Assembly (NCBI RefSeq): GCF_030269925.1
Contig: NC_085133.1
Location: 3,244,001 to 3,308,000, forward strand
Reading direction: 5' to 3'
DNA length: 64,000 nucleotides
Source of the DNA: Bombyx mori
Taxonomy: Eukaryota; Arthropoda; Insecta; Lepidoptera; Bombycidae
The notes under the pieces were generated by a model. That model did no database searches. It was not told where the DNA came from and worked only from the letters and a program-made list of their open reading frames with translations. Position numbers and translations under genes: made by a program. Of the stretch, positions 54,321 to 64,000 are shown one piece after another (position 1 is the first letter of the stretch; every line of letters begins with the position of its first letter).

Positions 54321-54535
54321 ATAACACTAATCAAAATCGTATCGTGTCTACATCGTATGGATTAAAAATCGCTTAAGTTATATGCACTCGACCACCTGCC
54401 GTGCATTGTTTCATCTGCATATATAGCGCATACTCACGTACCTAACCCATTTTATTGTAATTTAAGTCTAGTGCATATCCTGTTTACCAATATCACAATG
54501 CAAAATGATTGATTTCAATCGTTCTTTATTGTAAT
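54321..54535. repeat. inverted duplicate of 60560-60780
   Basis: ATGATTGACTCG..., CCATACGATGTAGACACGAT, GGTCGAGTGCATATAACTTA, ATATGCACTAGACTTAAATT and ATTTTGCATTGTGATATTGG (read on minus) recur on plus near 60 kb in the same order, next to the same SINE D head. Over 90% alike by eye. Confidence 0.82.
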
Positions 54536-54767
54536 TACTAATAGTAAATTGGTTTTATTGTTATATTTAATCCAGACTACAGAATATATTTGTCTGTTTT
54601 TTGATGGTTACGTCACCGTTATTTTAGATCGCACTACCGCCATGACAGCAGAGTCCGTTTTTCATTTTAAATCATCGATCATAAGCCGGCTTAGAATTTC
54701 CAGCATTAAATGCCACGAAAACTAGTAACTATCTAAGGCTTGTGTGGTAACTTACAAAATCGGTTTA

Positions 54768-55020
54768 CTGGTGGTAGGACCTCTTGTGAGTCCGCACGGG
54801 TAGGTACCACCGCCCTACCTATTTCTGCCGTCAATCAGTAATGGGTTTCGGTTTGAAGGGTGGGTCAGCCGTTGTAACTATACTGAGACCTTAGAACTTA
54901 TATCTCAAGGTGTGTGGCGCATTTGCGTTGTAGATGTCTATGGGCTCCAGTAACCACTTAACACCAGATGGGCTGTGAGCTCGTCCACACACATAAGCAA
55001 TAAAAAAAGAAAAAAAAAAA
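54768..55020 (+). mobile_element. SINE family A, body and tail
   Basis: TTTACTGGTGGTAGGACCTC to CACACATAAGCAATAAAAAA. Confidence 0.85.
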
Positions 55021-55850
55021 CGCCTATGGGTCTAATTCAAAGTTCTATAAAATTATTTAGTACATGCGATCTGAAACAGCTGCGCTTTTGCATATAGTTT
55101 TTAACACTCACTATGAAACTTTGGAAGAACATCAGAAAGAATCACGCGACATCAGGAAGTGAACGCAATCACCTCGGACTAGAAGACAGATTTCCCACCC
55201 TTAAAAATTGGATGCATATCTGATTTGCGGCGTAAATAGAAACAATGGGCTGGACTAGGATATATTATGATAGATATGTACTATGTCATTTTGCGAATTC
55301 AGTTCGTATTTTATAACGTTATTCTTTCAGCAGAGTGCTAAGATAGACTGAGATTATAACTGATTTAAAAAAAGGAATAGGTTATAAATTCGGTTGAATT
55401 TTTTGTGTTTGTGGCCTCGAAAATCTGCCATACGTATCAAAACTCTTTGAGATCTAATGTCCTTGATATGGATACATGTTATCCGATGACTATACTCTCA
55501 AGCTATGTATAAATATAAATAAAAGCCATCGAAATCGATTCAGTAGTGCAGTACATCATAAATGAACGTAAAAACAACTGCGTATTTTACTCTTTAGTGA
55601 GTTGAATTAATGTGTTTTAACGATTGAAAACGGTTTTCGATTTTAATCGAAATTAATTTATCAAGTTTCATCCCTATTTTTATTACAAAGTAGGTAGGTA
55701 TAATAATATAATCTAACGGATCGTTACATAAAGAGGTATGCACATTCGCTATGGAGTGGGCGCGCCCTTGGTCGCGACTGGGCGCTGACCCCGCCGCCCA
55801 AGGTCGCCGACGTGATGCACCGGTGTGTGCGTTTATGCAATAAGGCGCGA
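55021..55850. other. no recognised feature
   Basis: A short GC-rich patch at 55755-55820 (GGGCGCGCCCTTGGTCGCGA) has no match. It may be the 5' remainder of the adjoining RTE insertion. Confidence 0.45.
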
Positions 55851-55852
55851 GT

Positions 55853-56190
55853 TTGTATTACGACGAATATTCATTCAGTAGATATAATCGCAGGAAAACC
55901 ATGGTAACCGACATAGCCCAAAGGATTGCGACACTGAAATGGCAGTGGGCAGGACACATTGCTCGCAGAACGGATGGTCGTTGGGGCCAGAAAGTTCTTG
56001 AATGGCGACCGCGTACTGGAAGACGTAGCGAGGGTAGGCCTCCCACAAGATGGGCCGACGATCTATTGAGGTTCGCGGGGATCCGCTGGATGCAGGCAGC
56101 GCAGGACCGGTCTTTGTGGCGAGTCTTGGGGGAAGCCTATGTCCAGCAGTTGTCGTCAATGGGCTGATAAGAAGAAGAAGAAGAAGATAT
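55853..56190 (+). pseudogene. RTE-type LINE reverse transcriptase C-terminus, open
   Basis: 104 codons end at a stop at 56165: VTDIAQRIATLKWQWAGHIA, RRTDGRWGQKVLEWRPRTGR, RSEGRPPTRWADDLLRFAGI, RWMQAAQDRSLWRVLGEAYV, QQLSSMG. This is the classic RTE ORF2 end. An (AAG)n tail (56170-56187) follows. 5'-truncated; no frame damage, so likely recent. Confidence 0.9.
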
Positions 56191-56244
56191 AATCGAGGGG
56201 TGATAGGGTATTTGGTGAAAGTGACATTACGGCTAATATGCGAC

Positions 56245-56510
56245 TCTTCTTTCCTACCGATGCTGATAGCCTTGAGAGACTATTTCAGCTTCACCCTAAC
56301 GTGTAGATGAGCTCACGGGGCTCAACCCGGAAATGTTGCTGACACTGGCCCTAGCAAGAACAGTGCTTAGCAGAATCTACCACCGGATCGAAAACGCGAC
56401 CCACTGAGAAGATCCGGCGAGAAACTCAGTGGATTGCGTCTATGGGTTATTTTATTCGTCGTGCCATTCGTCGCAAGCGATGGATTCGGCGGGGAGAGTG
56501 ACCGACCGGG
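56245..56510 (-). mobile_element. family B with 10-bp TSD
   Basis: AATATGCGAC at 56235-56244 and 56511-56520. The element shows TTTCCTACCGATGCTGATAG at its 3' side and the CGTCGCAAGCGATGGATTCG block near its truncated 5' side. Confidence 0.85.
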
Positions 56511-56520
56511 AATATGCGAC

Positions 56521-57720
56521 ATTTATCTTTGTAATTAAAGGTGTGTTTTATTTGGTATTAGTATCAACAGTTCGATGTTGTTTTTTTTGTAAGGGAACAT
56601 AAATTAAGTTTACTCAATGCAAATAACTGAAAACGTTTTTTTATTATATTTTTTCCAAATTTTAAATTCTAAATGGTTGTTCTATAACGTTGCAAAAATA
56701 TCGCTTAAACCAAATAGCATTTCACTCGTCGAAATATTTAGCAGATTATTTTTTTAAGTGCCATACAAAATTTACGATCTGATACAAAAATTTCTACTAC
56801 TGTCTTAAAGTATACTGAATAAAGTTTATGTCAATTAACATCTGACATCACATGTAGGAGTCTTCAGGATACTAGGATTCTTTACAGAATTATCTCTTAA
56901 ATTACCTGTCTCTTTTCTCTGTATGTAAGTAATGTTTTGTTCCACTTGTATTGTGGTTCTCCAATTTCGAAAATAAAGATTTATTACAGGACCATTTTTA
57001 CAAGCGAGTATTTGCACTATGACTGTTTTCTCCGTGATGACTGTGCCTAGAAATTTGAAGATTCATTCTTCAATCATTCTTCTGTAAAAAATATTATAAT
57101 ATTATTTCTACATTTGACAATTTTTTCCCCAAGTCTTACCCACTGATTCCTATAAGAATTTCTTCCAAATAAAAACACCAAATCAATTGAAGGCTATAGC
57201 CGCTACGCATAGAGATAGAATTAGCAATCGTTGACTACAAATAAATATTTAATTTAAAATAGAAATTGGCGTAAGTAACGTAGAGAACAGATTTTAAGGT
57301 GACATCTAATTGGCAACCACGTGATCGCGTAAAACAATTTCATTCATTATATAGCCTCCATTAAAGACTAAACAAGTCTACCAATTTAAAATGAGCTCTG
57401 ACGATCCTTTGAATAGTCCTTAACCTTTCTCTGATTTTTTAATGTTGGAAAACGTTTGGTGTCTTCTTGTAATGGCCATCACCCATACATACTCATGGAA
57501 GTGTGAAAAGTATAATGCTCGCACTATTCACGCGATGAAGTTTATTTAATGTTTAAATAATAAGGTTTAGGTTCTCGGCAGTAATTCAAATTAAAAAAAA
57601 TATATCAAACAAACTGTTTTCATAGGTAGCCTACGTATTCATGCCAGAGTGGTAGAATCTAGCTTCTCTTTATTCTTCAACCCGTTTCCATTCAATGCTG
57701 AGTCTAGGTAGAGTGTAGGT
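56521..57720. other. 1.2 kb without recognised feature
   Basis: AT-rich; one 60-codon frame. No copy elsewhere in the window. Confidence 0.5.
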
Positions 57721-57726
57721 AGGAGT

Positions 57727-57890
57727 GAAATTATAATTTACGTAATTACTGGTGGTAGGAACTTTTGTGAGTCCGCACGCACCCTGCCTATTTCTACCGT
57801 GAAGCAGTAATGCGTTTCGGTTTGAAGGGTGGGGCAGCCGTTGTAACTATACTGAGACCTTAGAACTCATATCTCAAGGTGGGTGCCAGT
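57727..57890 (+). mobile_element. SINE family A middle
   Basis: GAAATTATAATTTACGTAAT to ATATCTCAAGGTGGGTG. A 15-bp deletion removes GGTAGGTACCACC. Confidence 0.82.
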
Positions 57891-58270
57891 ATTGCAAAGA
57901 GGAAAGATTTGTTTGTTTGTTTGTATTGAATAGGCTCCAAAACTACTGAACCGATTTGAAAATTTATTTCACTGTTTGGAAACTACAGTATTCCCGAGTG
58001 ACATAGGCTATAATCTTTTTAATTACATCGCGCAAAAATATTATTTACATCACGTGCCCTGCGAAAACTATTGATGATAGAATAAAATAACGTACTACGA
58101 CTTTGTAAAATACAAAATTATTATTTACAAAAAGTGTCGCGAAAACATATGTCTAACTATTATAGTTATGCCGCAATAAGTGTTCTTTTATTTAAAAAAA
58201 TAAAACAACGTCAAATATCGTTGAACTTTTTGTTAAAGACCCGAGCGGAGCCGGGGCGGGCCGCTTGTCT
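57891..58270 (-). mobile_element. family E long form, copy 1
   Basis: Plus strand: GCAAAGAGGAAAGATTTGTT, ACTGAACCGATTTGAAAAT, AAAAAGTGTCGCGAAAACAT, ATAGTTATGCCGCAATAAG, ending GACCCGAGCGGAGCCGGGGC. It matches 59851-60270 throughout. Confidence 0.8.
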
Positions 58271-58689
58271 TTTAATTGTTCTTTACCGTTTTCGTTCACA
58301 CGGCCAGCGCACGTGTGAACTGTTAATTATTCGGAACGTCAGAAATAATGTGAGGACAATAAAAAACACGAAATTAAAATGTAAAAATATGTTGTAGGTT
58401 TAAATGTGTTTACGACTCGGCAATTCCCGAGAAAATGCTTAAAAATTATTCATCTCGGACCAGTTCTGAGGCGGGTATCGTAGCGAGCATTTCTAAGACC
58501 GAAAAGGAAGATAATGCACTATCAAACGGAGACAATGGTCTCTTCAGACACGTAGCGATGTACTTGTGTGTCGGTTGAGGAAGGTCATGTTTTCAACCAC
58601 GATTTCCTTCAATCTTCAATCTTATTGAACGGTTAAAGCCTTCGAATATTACGGGTTTTTGAATAGCCTATATGTTATATAGTAATTCA
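58271..58689. other. no recognised feature
   Basis: No family match. Confidence 0.45.
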
Positions 58690-58915
58690 TAACCCATACA
58701 TCAGTCTGCTGAGTTTCTCGCCGGAACTTCTCAGCGGGTCGCGATTGCGATCCGGCAGTAGATTCATTCGCAAAGCAGCTACTTTTGAGTTGTTAGATCT
58801 CCTCACGGAGGCTGTTAGTAAGTATATGCCTCCTGGTGGGGCCTTTGCTTGGCCATCTGTCCTGGTGAAACTGGAAATGCCTTGGGGCCAACAGTAATAC
58901 TTCCTTCCCAAAAAA
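58690..58915 (+). mobile_element. J LINE 3' end
   Basis: TAACCCATACATCAGTCTGC, GAGTTTCTCGCCGGAACTTC, GTCCTGGTGAAACTGGAAAT, GGGGCCAACAGTAATACTTC, then A's. A 20-bp deletion falls at the CTCGGGCAGC block. Confidence 0.78.
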
Positions 58916-59308
58916 AATATTTGTACTTCAACTACTCTATAATATAGAAAATAAAATCCTGTTTTCTATCCGGCTGTTAGCTTAACTGTGGTAAACGAAG
59001 CCCGTTGTCATCACACTATTACCTATTACCATATGGTAATAGATCGATGCCTAACACCCATAAAGTCAGCTTGGTGGTCGCAGTATGCTGCTATATAAGC
59101 GGTGGGGAATATTCCCACTGACTCCCTTGGTCCGTTTTACCACACCCCTTGTAGAGACGCGATTCTAGACTCTGGACATCACACAGTTGGAATACCTTGG
59201 TGCGTTTGGACTTCGAATATGAGGAATACAATGTTAAGAATATAGTCGGGTAACGTCGGTAATAATATAACGACAATAAAAAACGCGATATCAAATCGTA
59301 AAACAAGC
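58916..59308. other. no recognised feature
   Basis: Short chance frames; nothing identified. Confidence 0.45.
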
Positions 59309-59450
59309 TTTAATTGTATATACGATTTATAATCAATTATCGATATTGTAATTACATATATTTATAGAATAGAGAAGTTTTAATTATTTCTACAATTTAT
59401 AATCAATTATAGTTTTCGTAATTAAATATTATTTATAGAATAAAGGAGTT
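59309..59450. repeat. 70-bp tandem duplication
   Basis: TTTATAATCAATTAT occurs with an exact 70-base offset (59327 and 59397 regions), followed in both by TTTATAGAATA. Two copies, about 80% alike. Confidence 0.7.
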
Positions 59451-59508
59451 GAATGACTTTGTTTGATAAATGATAACAGATAATTCTTGAGCAATTTTTG
59501 CAATCCTT

Positions 59509-59631
59509 TTTACCAATACTGACTAATTCGATGGTACTTTTGCGCCAAGGGTCGTGGGTTCGATTCCCACATCGGGCATACATCCGTGTGACGAACAGAT
59601 TTGTTTACTCTTTGTCTGGGTGTTTATCTAT
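59509..59631 (+). mobile_element. tRNA-derived SINE, family D, head part
   Basis: CTGACTAATTCGATGGTACT, GTCGTGGGTTCGATTCCCAC (B box intact), GTGACGAACAGATTTGTTTA. Cut by the E element that follows. Confidence 0.7.
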
Positions 59632-59850
59632 ACTTCTATACTAATATTATAAAGAGGAAAGATTTGTTTGTTTGTTTGTTTCGAATAGGCTCCGAAACTA
59701 CTGGACCGATTTGAAAAATTCTTTTTCCATTAGAAGCCGACATTGTCCCTGATGAACATAGGCTACTTTTTAAAAAAAAAAAATATATTTTATTTTTTGG
59801 TTTCATGTGTGTTTTAATGTTTCCGAAGCGAAGCGAGGGCGGGTCGCTAG
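59632..59850 (-). mobile_element. family E short repeat
   Basis: CTATACTAATATTATAAAGA to GAAGCGAGGGCGGGTCGCTAG on plus; reverse twin of 20510-20722. Confidence 0.8.
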
Positions 59851-60270
59851 TAATATTATAAAGAGGAAACATTTGTTTGTTTGTATTGAATAGGCTCCGA
59901 AACTACTGAACCGATTTGAAAAATTCTATCACTATTTGGAAGCTACACTATTCCAGAGTGACATAGACTATAACCTTTGTTAAAAAATTAGGGTTCCTTA
60001 CTAAAACTCCAATAATGTAATCCAAGGTGTAAAAAATTACCTACAATATTCTTTCCATCGCGTGCCCTGCGAAAACTGTTGATGATAGAATAAAATAATG
60101 TACTACGACTTTGTAGAACACATTATTATTTACAAAAAGTGTCGCGACAGCATATGTCTAACTATTATAGTTATGCCGCAATAAGTATTCTTTTATTTAA
60201 AAAAATAAAACGTCAAATATCGTTGAATTTTTTGTTAAAGACCCGAGCGGAGCCGGAGCGGCCCGCTAGT
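59851..60270 (-). mobile_element. family E long form, copy 2
   Basis: TAATATTATAAAGAGGAAAC to GAGCCGGAGCGGCCCGCTAG, about 420 bp. It starts exactly at the edge of the preceding E element, as if inserted into its TAATATTATA end or vice versa. Confidence 0.8.
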
Positions 60271-60515
60271 TATCTTTTTTTTTTTTTTATTGCTAAGATG
60301 GGTGAACGAGCTCACAGCCCACCTGGTGTTAAGTGGTTACTGGAGCTCATGGACATCTACAACGTAAATGCGCCACCCACCTTGAGATATAAGTTCTAAG
60401 GGTCTCAGTATAGTTACAACGGCTGCTCCACCCTTCAAACCGAAACGCATTACTGCTTCACGGCAGAAATAGGCAGGGTGGTGGTACCTACTCACAAGAG
60501 GTCCTACCACCAGTA
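60271..60515 (-). mobile_element. SINE family A, tail and body
   Basis: T-run, TATTGCTAAGATGGGTGAAC to GGTCCTACCACCAGTAAAA. 12 bp of the CCGTGCGGA block is deleted. Confidence 0.85.
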
Positions 60516-60559
60516 AAATCTATAGAGCTCAAGAGTTATCTATATAATATGCATATATT

Positions 60560-60864
60560 TAAACGCTTAAATTCAATCATTTCATTTTGCATTGTGATAT
60601 TGGTAAACAGGATATGCACTAGACTTAAATTACAATAAAATGGATTAGGTACGTGAGTATGCACTATATATGCAGATGAAACAATGCACGGCAGGTGGTC
60701 GATTGCATATAACCAAAGCGATTTTTAATCCATACGATGTAGACACGATACGATTTTGATTAGTGTTATGTAACGTAATGATTGACTCGATGGCGCAGTA
60801 CATGGCGCCCCTGACTAATGCGCTGAGGGTCTTAGGTTCGATTCTCACATCATATATTTTAAAG
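60560..60864 (+). mobile_element. inverted-duplicate segment plus SINE D head
   Basis: 60560-60780 pairs with 54321-54535. From 60782 comes the D head: GACTCGATGGCGCAGTACAT, GTCTTAGGTTCGATTCTCAC. It continues after the TIR element at 61135. Confidence 0.75.
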
Positions 60865-61134
60865 TACATATCGACGCTTGAAAGGCAAACGTGACTAAGC
60901 GACAATGCGTGAACTTTACAGTAGACTAATTTAAAGTTGAATTACCTGAAAACAAAAATTATTTTAACGAATCTAGCTGTAGTGGAATCTAGCTAGTAGC
61001 TGTAGGATTGAAATGATTTTAATAGACCTAGAAATGTATTTTTTTTGCGCATCGAATATGGTTATTGCCTATCATTTATGTACAAAGCAGCTATTGTCGC
61101 TTAGTCACGTTTAACTTTCAAGCTTCGATATGTA
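60865..61134. mobile_element. 270-bp TIR element (TA target) inside SINE D
   Basis: The left end ACATATCGACGCTTGAAAGG...ACGTGACTAAGCGACAA is inverted at the right (TTGTCGCTTAGTCACGT...CTTTCAAGCTTCGATATGT). The TIR is about 40 bp with four mismatches. TA borders both ends, as for Tc1/mariner-type MITEs. No transposase. Confidence 0.8.
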
Positions 61135-61200
61135 TGTCGGTCTCTGGTGGCCATAACACAAGGAATCCTAATTTGGGGCCGTGCGTGCCACGTTCCCAGT
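61135..61200 (+). mobile_element. SINE D distal end
   Basis: TGTCGGTCTCTGGTGGCCAT, then ACAAGGAATCCTAATTTGGG; the continuation of the D copy after the inserted TIR element. Confidence 0.68.
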
Positions 61201-61750
61201 TAAACATCTATTTATTTGTACTACCCAATAGTACAAAGGGATAGATATCTGAGAATAAAACGTGCACAAACAACAAAATCGTTGGAAATTTACTCGTCAT
61301 TCGTATGGTGTTTGCACTAGAATGACCTCTGAATCGTTCAAGAGTTAAATAAAATGGAAGCGCCAAAAAAAATATATGCAGAAATGACAGATTTCAGTAG
61401 CTTGTCAAATATTTTTCATAAATTTAAACACCCTGTATGTTAGTAAGAGTTTTTTTTCTTTTCTATACCAATATTTCTTAGTGTCTATGTACAAACGCGA
61501 AGTGTTTTCGGCGAGTAATAGAAATCAAAACGTTAATACCAAATCAAGTTAAATAAAGTGTAAATAATTGATCGGAACGTTAACTTTAATTATATAATTT
61601 GTTTATAATTATCTAAAAAAGAAAAAAAAATATTGAGATACTAACAATAATAAATTTGGTTTGAGTTAGAGGTCGTGTTGGCATTTATTACTCTTTAAAG
61701 TTACATAATATGTTAACAAAATAATATATTATAATAACTAATACTACATA
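61201..61750. other. no recognised feature
   Basis: AT-rich, no match. Confidence 0.5.
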
Positions 61751-61751
61751 T

Positions 61752-61993
61752 TTTATTATTGCTTAGATGTGTGGACGAGCTCACAGCCCACCTGGTTGTT
61801 AAGTTGTTACTGGAGCCCATAGACATCTACAACGTAAATGCGCCACCCACCTTGAGATGTAAGTTCTAAGGTCTCAGTATAGTTACAACGGCTGCTCCAC
61901 CCTCCAAACCGAAATGCATACTGATTGACGGCAGAAATAGGCAGGGTGGTGGTACCAACCCGTGCGGACTCACAAGAGGTCCTACCACCAGTA
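61752..61993 (-). mobile_element. SINE family A, tail and body
   Basis: TTTATTATTGCTTAGATGTG to GGTCCTACCACCAGTAG. Confidence 0.85.
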
Positions 61994-62081
61994 GATAGTA
62001 TAAATATATTACAATTCCTGCCTTGTAGGTCCCGCTTTTATTTTACATTGACATACATAAGCAAATGCGATACGGGTGATA

Positions 62082-62526
62082 TCTATATAATATATGTATT
62101 AATACGTGAAGCAAAAACTTTGTACCCCTTTTTACGAAAATCGCGCGGACAGAGCAGTATAATATTTCCTACACTTCTAGAGAATATAGAGAAGGAGTGC
62201 AGAAAGCTAATATTTTTTTTAAATTATGCATTCAAAATACATTAAATCAATAAAATAAAAACATTACACCCATTACCATATCAAATAGACATACACACAT
62301 ATACACTCTTTGTTTATTGTCAAACTTTTGTTATTGCCTAAAGTCTGTGGTCAAATTGAGAATAGGTTAATATTGTTTATCTTTACTATTATTTGTCTAT
62401 AGTGCAGTCTTGGCGAAATCTGTGATTATAGAAATATTATAGTTTTTGTCAATAGAACGACAATAATGTTGAAACTTATAATTTCAATTAATTATAGTCG
62501 AATTTCGACTACTGCGGCACAACTAG
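62082..62526 (+). mobile_element. non-autonomous Helitron, family H
   Basis: A|TCTATATAATATATGTATTA start with ACGTGAAGCAAAAACTTTG, hairpin AGTCGAATTTCGACT, and CTAG|T end at 62523-62526. The most diverged of the four copies. Confidence 0.8.
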
Positions 62527-62544
62527 TATAATACAATTGAACCT

Positions 62545-62665
62545 GTAACTGTACTGAGATCTTAGAACTTATATCTCAAGGTGGGTGGCGCATTTACGTT
62601 GTAGATGTCCATGGGCTTCAGTAACCACTTAAGACCAGGTGGACAGTGAGATCGTCCACCCATCT
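62545..62665 (+). mobile_element. SINE family A tail
   Basis: CTGTAACTGTACTGAGATCT to TCCACCCATCTAAGCTAAA. Confidence 0.82.
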
Positions 62666-62671
62666 AAGCTA

Positions 62672-62796
62672 AATATAGTATAGCTACAACGGCTGCCCCA
62701 CCCTTTAAACCGAAACGCATTACCGCTTCACGGCAAAAATAGGCAGGGAGGTGGTACCCACCCGTGCGTGCTGACAAGAGGTCCTACCACCAGTAA
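62672..62796 (-). mobile_element. SINE family A middle, inverted to neighbour
   Basis: AGTATAGCTACAACGGCTGC to GGTCCTACCACCAGTAA. It is followed by TTGTAGGCCCCGCGTTTAAT, which also follows the copy at 61752-61993 (TTGTAGGTCCCGCTTTTATT). Confidence 0.82.
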
Positions 62797-63048
62797 TTTG
62801 TCACCTTGTAGGCCCCGCGTTTAATTTTCATTGACATACGCAAATGCGATATGAATGATATAATATATAGCGATCAATCAAATGTAATCAAATCTTAGTT
62901 ATATAATTATTTTATTTTTGTTCTTAATGCACTGTCGATTGCAGCTATAATTGAGGTGACATCTGCCATGAACTTTTGTCAATTTGTCAATGTTTTGTAT
63001 TGATGATCACTTTGTTGGTGCAACTTAATAAATAAATAATATATAATA

Positions 63049-63373
63049 CTAGCGACCCACCCTCGCTTCGCTTCGGAAATATTAAATTTTATTATTGATA
63101 GTTGAGTCCCGCGATATTACCCGCGGTTATTGTCGTACCGCGGGTGATGCCGCGGGGCAAAGCTAGTCTAAAAAAAGTAGCCTAAGTTACTCTTCATATC
63201 ATCAGCTACCTGTCAGTGAAAGTCCCGTCAAAATCGGTACAGTCGTTCCAGAGATTAGCCGGAACAAACAGACAGACAGACTATGTACCGTATATATATT
63301 TATATGCATGTAGTAAAAAGCGGTTATTTCAATATTACAAACAGACACTCCAATTTATTTATATGTATAGATA
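63049..63373 (+). mobile_element. family E relative with PyACAG tail
   Basis: CTAGCGACCCACCCTCGCTT, GTCCCGCGATATTACCCGCG, CGGTACAGTCGTTCCAGAG, (ACAG)n, AATATTACAAACAGACACTC. Pairs with 48832-49188. Confidence 0.78.
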
Positions 63374-63753
63374 ATTGAACATTCCAGTATCTACGTACAT
63401 CTATGACGCAGTTTTTGCGCTCGTTCGAACACAAGCGTTTTCAACGCATTTCTGCCCGATGATGCAACTTATGCAAGCGGTTAACGCCCTCAAGGTGACC
63501 CTCAGACCTTCAGACCTTAAGGGTGAACAACCAAGGACTCCGCTTTATCGGAGCGATATATTCGACGATCAGTGTTTTTATTTTTATTTAAATAACGCAC
63601 GTTATATCGGCTGCTTTTAAATCACGTAACAAATTTTGAATGTTAAATAATTTGTGACGTGTTAATAAATTATTCGCCATTTTTTATTTAGAGTTTGTTA
63701 TGTCGAGCTGTGCGCCTTTTCAAAAATAAATATATATCGATTTAATTTATTTT
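63374..63753. other. no recognised feature
   Basis: An 81-codon plus frame (63375-63620) has no motif; I do not call it a gene. Confidence 0.45.
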
Positions 63754-63960
63754 GTTTATTATTGCTTACACGGATGGAGGTCACAGTCCACCTTACGTTA
63801 AGTGGTTACTGGAGCCCATAGGCATCTACAACGTAAATGCCACCACTCGCCTTGAGATATGAGTTTTAAGGTCTCAGTATAGTTACAACGGCTGCCCCGC
63901 CCTTTAAGCCGAAACGCATCACTGCTTCACGGCAGAAATAGACAGGGTGAAAGGGGTTCC
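63754..63960 (-). mobile_element. SINE family A, running toward window end
   Basis: TTATTATTGCTTACACGGAT, GTGGTTACTGGAGCCCATAG, GCTTCACGGCAGAAATAGAC. The match is lost after AGGGTGAAAG. Confidence 0.8.
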
Positions 63961-64000
63961 TAGTGTAAAACGCAGTCAATGATACAAGTATGGTGAGGAA

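Noticed and set aside
63375..63620. 81-codon open frame
   Set aside because: No motif or recognisable similarity; length is within chance for this amount of sequence.
1..64000. A new multi-gene biological system
   Set aside because: No intact non-TE reading frame with a recognisable domain was found; coding remnants are all from retrotransposons.

Overview
The window is a stretch of lepidopteran nuclear DNA, very probably from the silkworm Bombyx mori or a close relative. The basis is the repeat content: SINE and LINE families that I recognise as typical of silkworm intergenic DNA, RTE-type LINE fragments of the kind common in Lepidoptera, and an AT-rich background. I found no intact host gene, no rRNA or real tRNA gene, and no prokaryotic feature. 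Almost every long open frame lies inside a repeat or is a chance frame.

Family labels used below. Family A: a tRNA-headed SINE of about 440 bp with a long tail, more than 30 pieces. Family B: a second short retroelement with a 3' poly-A, about 12 pieces. Either A or B is probably the described Bm1 SINE; I cannot decide which from sequence alone. Family C: short repeats starting CTAGCTGACCCGGC. Family E: short repeats starting CTAGCGACCC, plus relatives. Family D: a second tRNA-derived SINE. Family H: non-autonomous Helitrons. Family J: a jockey-type LINE (BMC1-like). Family K: a LINE whose reverse-transcriptase C-terminus carries an RLWNELP motif. RTE-type LINE ends carry (TGA)n or similar tails. 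An R1-type LINE end and two GC-rich LINE-tail-like families are also present.

Layout. 1-9 kb: RTE remnants, a GC-rich LINE tail, family B copies with clear target-site duplications, a terminal-inverted-repeat element and a 65-bp tandem repeat. 9-18 kb: an inverted pair of Helitrons around a full SINE A, and a K LINE end. 19-27 kb: R1 and RTE LINE ends, a 46-bp minisatellite of 16 units, and an RTE reverse transcriptase split by another element. 28-33 kb: nested insertions into J tails, and the first of two nearly identical short elements (its twin is at 41 kb). 33-45 kb: sparse repeats, a unique stretch with a TATA-like site and a 22-bp perfect palindrome near 38.3 kb, a hairpin MITE and a Helitron. 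45.6-47.5 kb: six tandem copies of a roughly 324-bp satellite. 51.2-53.2 kb: the best coding remnant, a J reverse transcriptase fused to a K tail and abutting a SINE A. 54-64 kb: an inverted duplication, an RTE end, E-family clusters, a TIR element inside a D SINE, and a further Helitron.

The sequence does not support a cooperating gene system. The biology visible here is repeated retrotransposition, nested insertion and local tandem amplification. Only TE-derived coding remnants are present, and all are 5'-truncated, frameshifted or interrupted.
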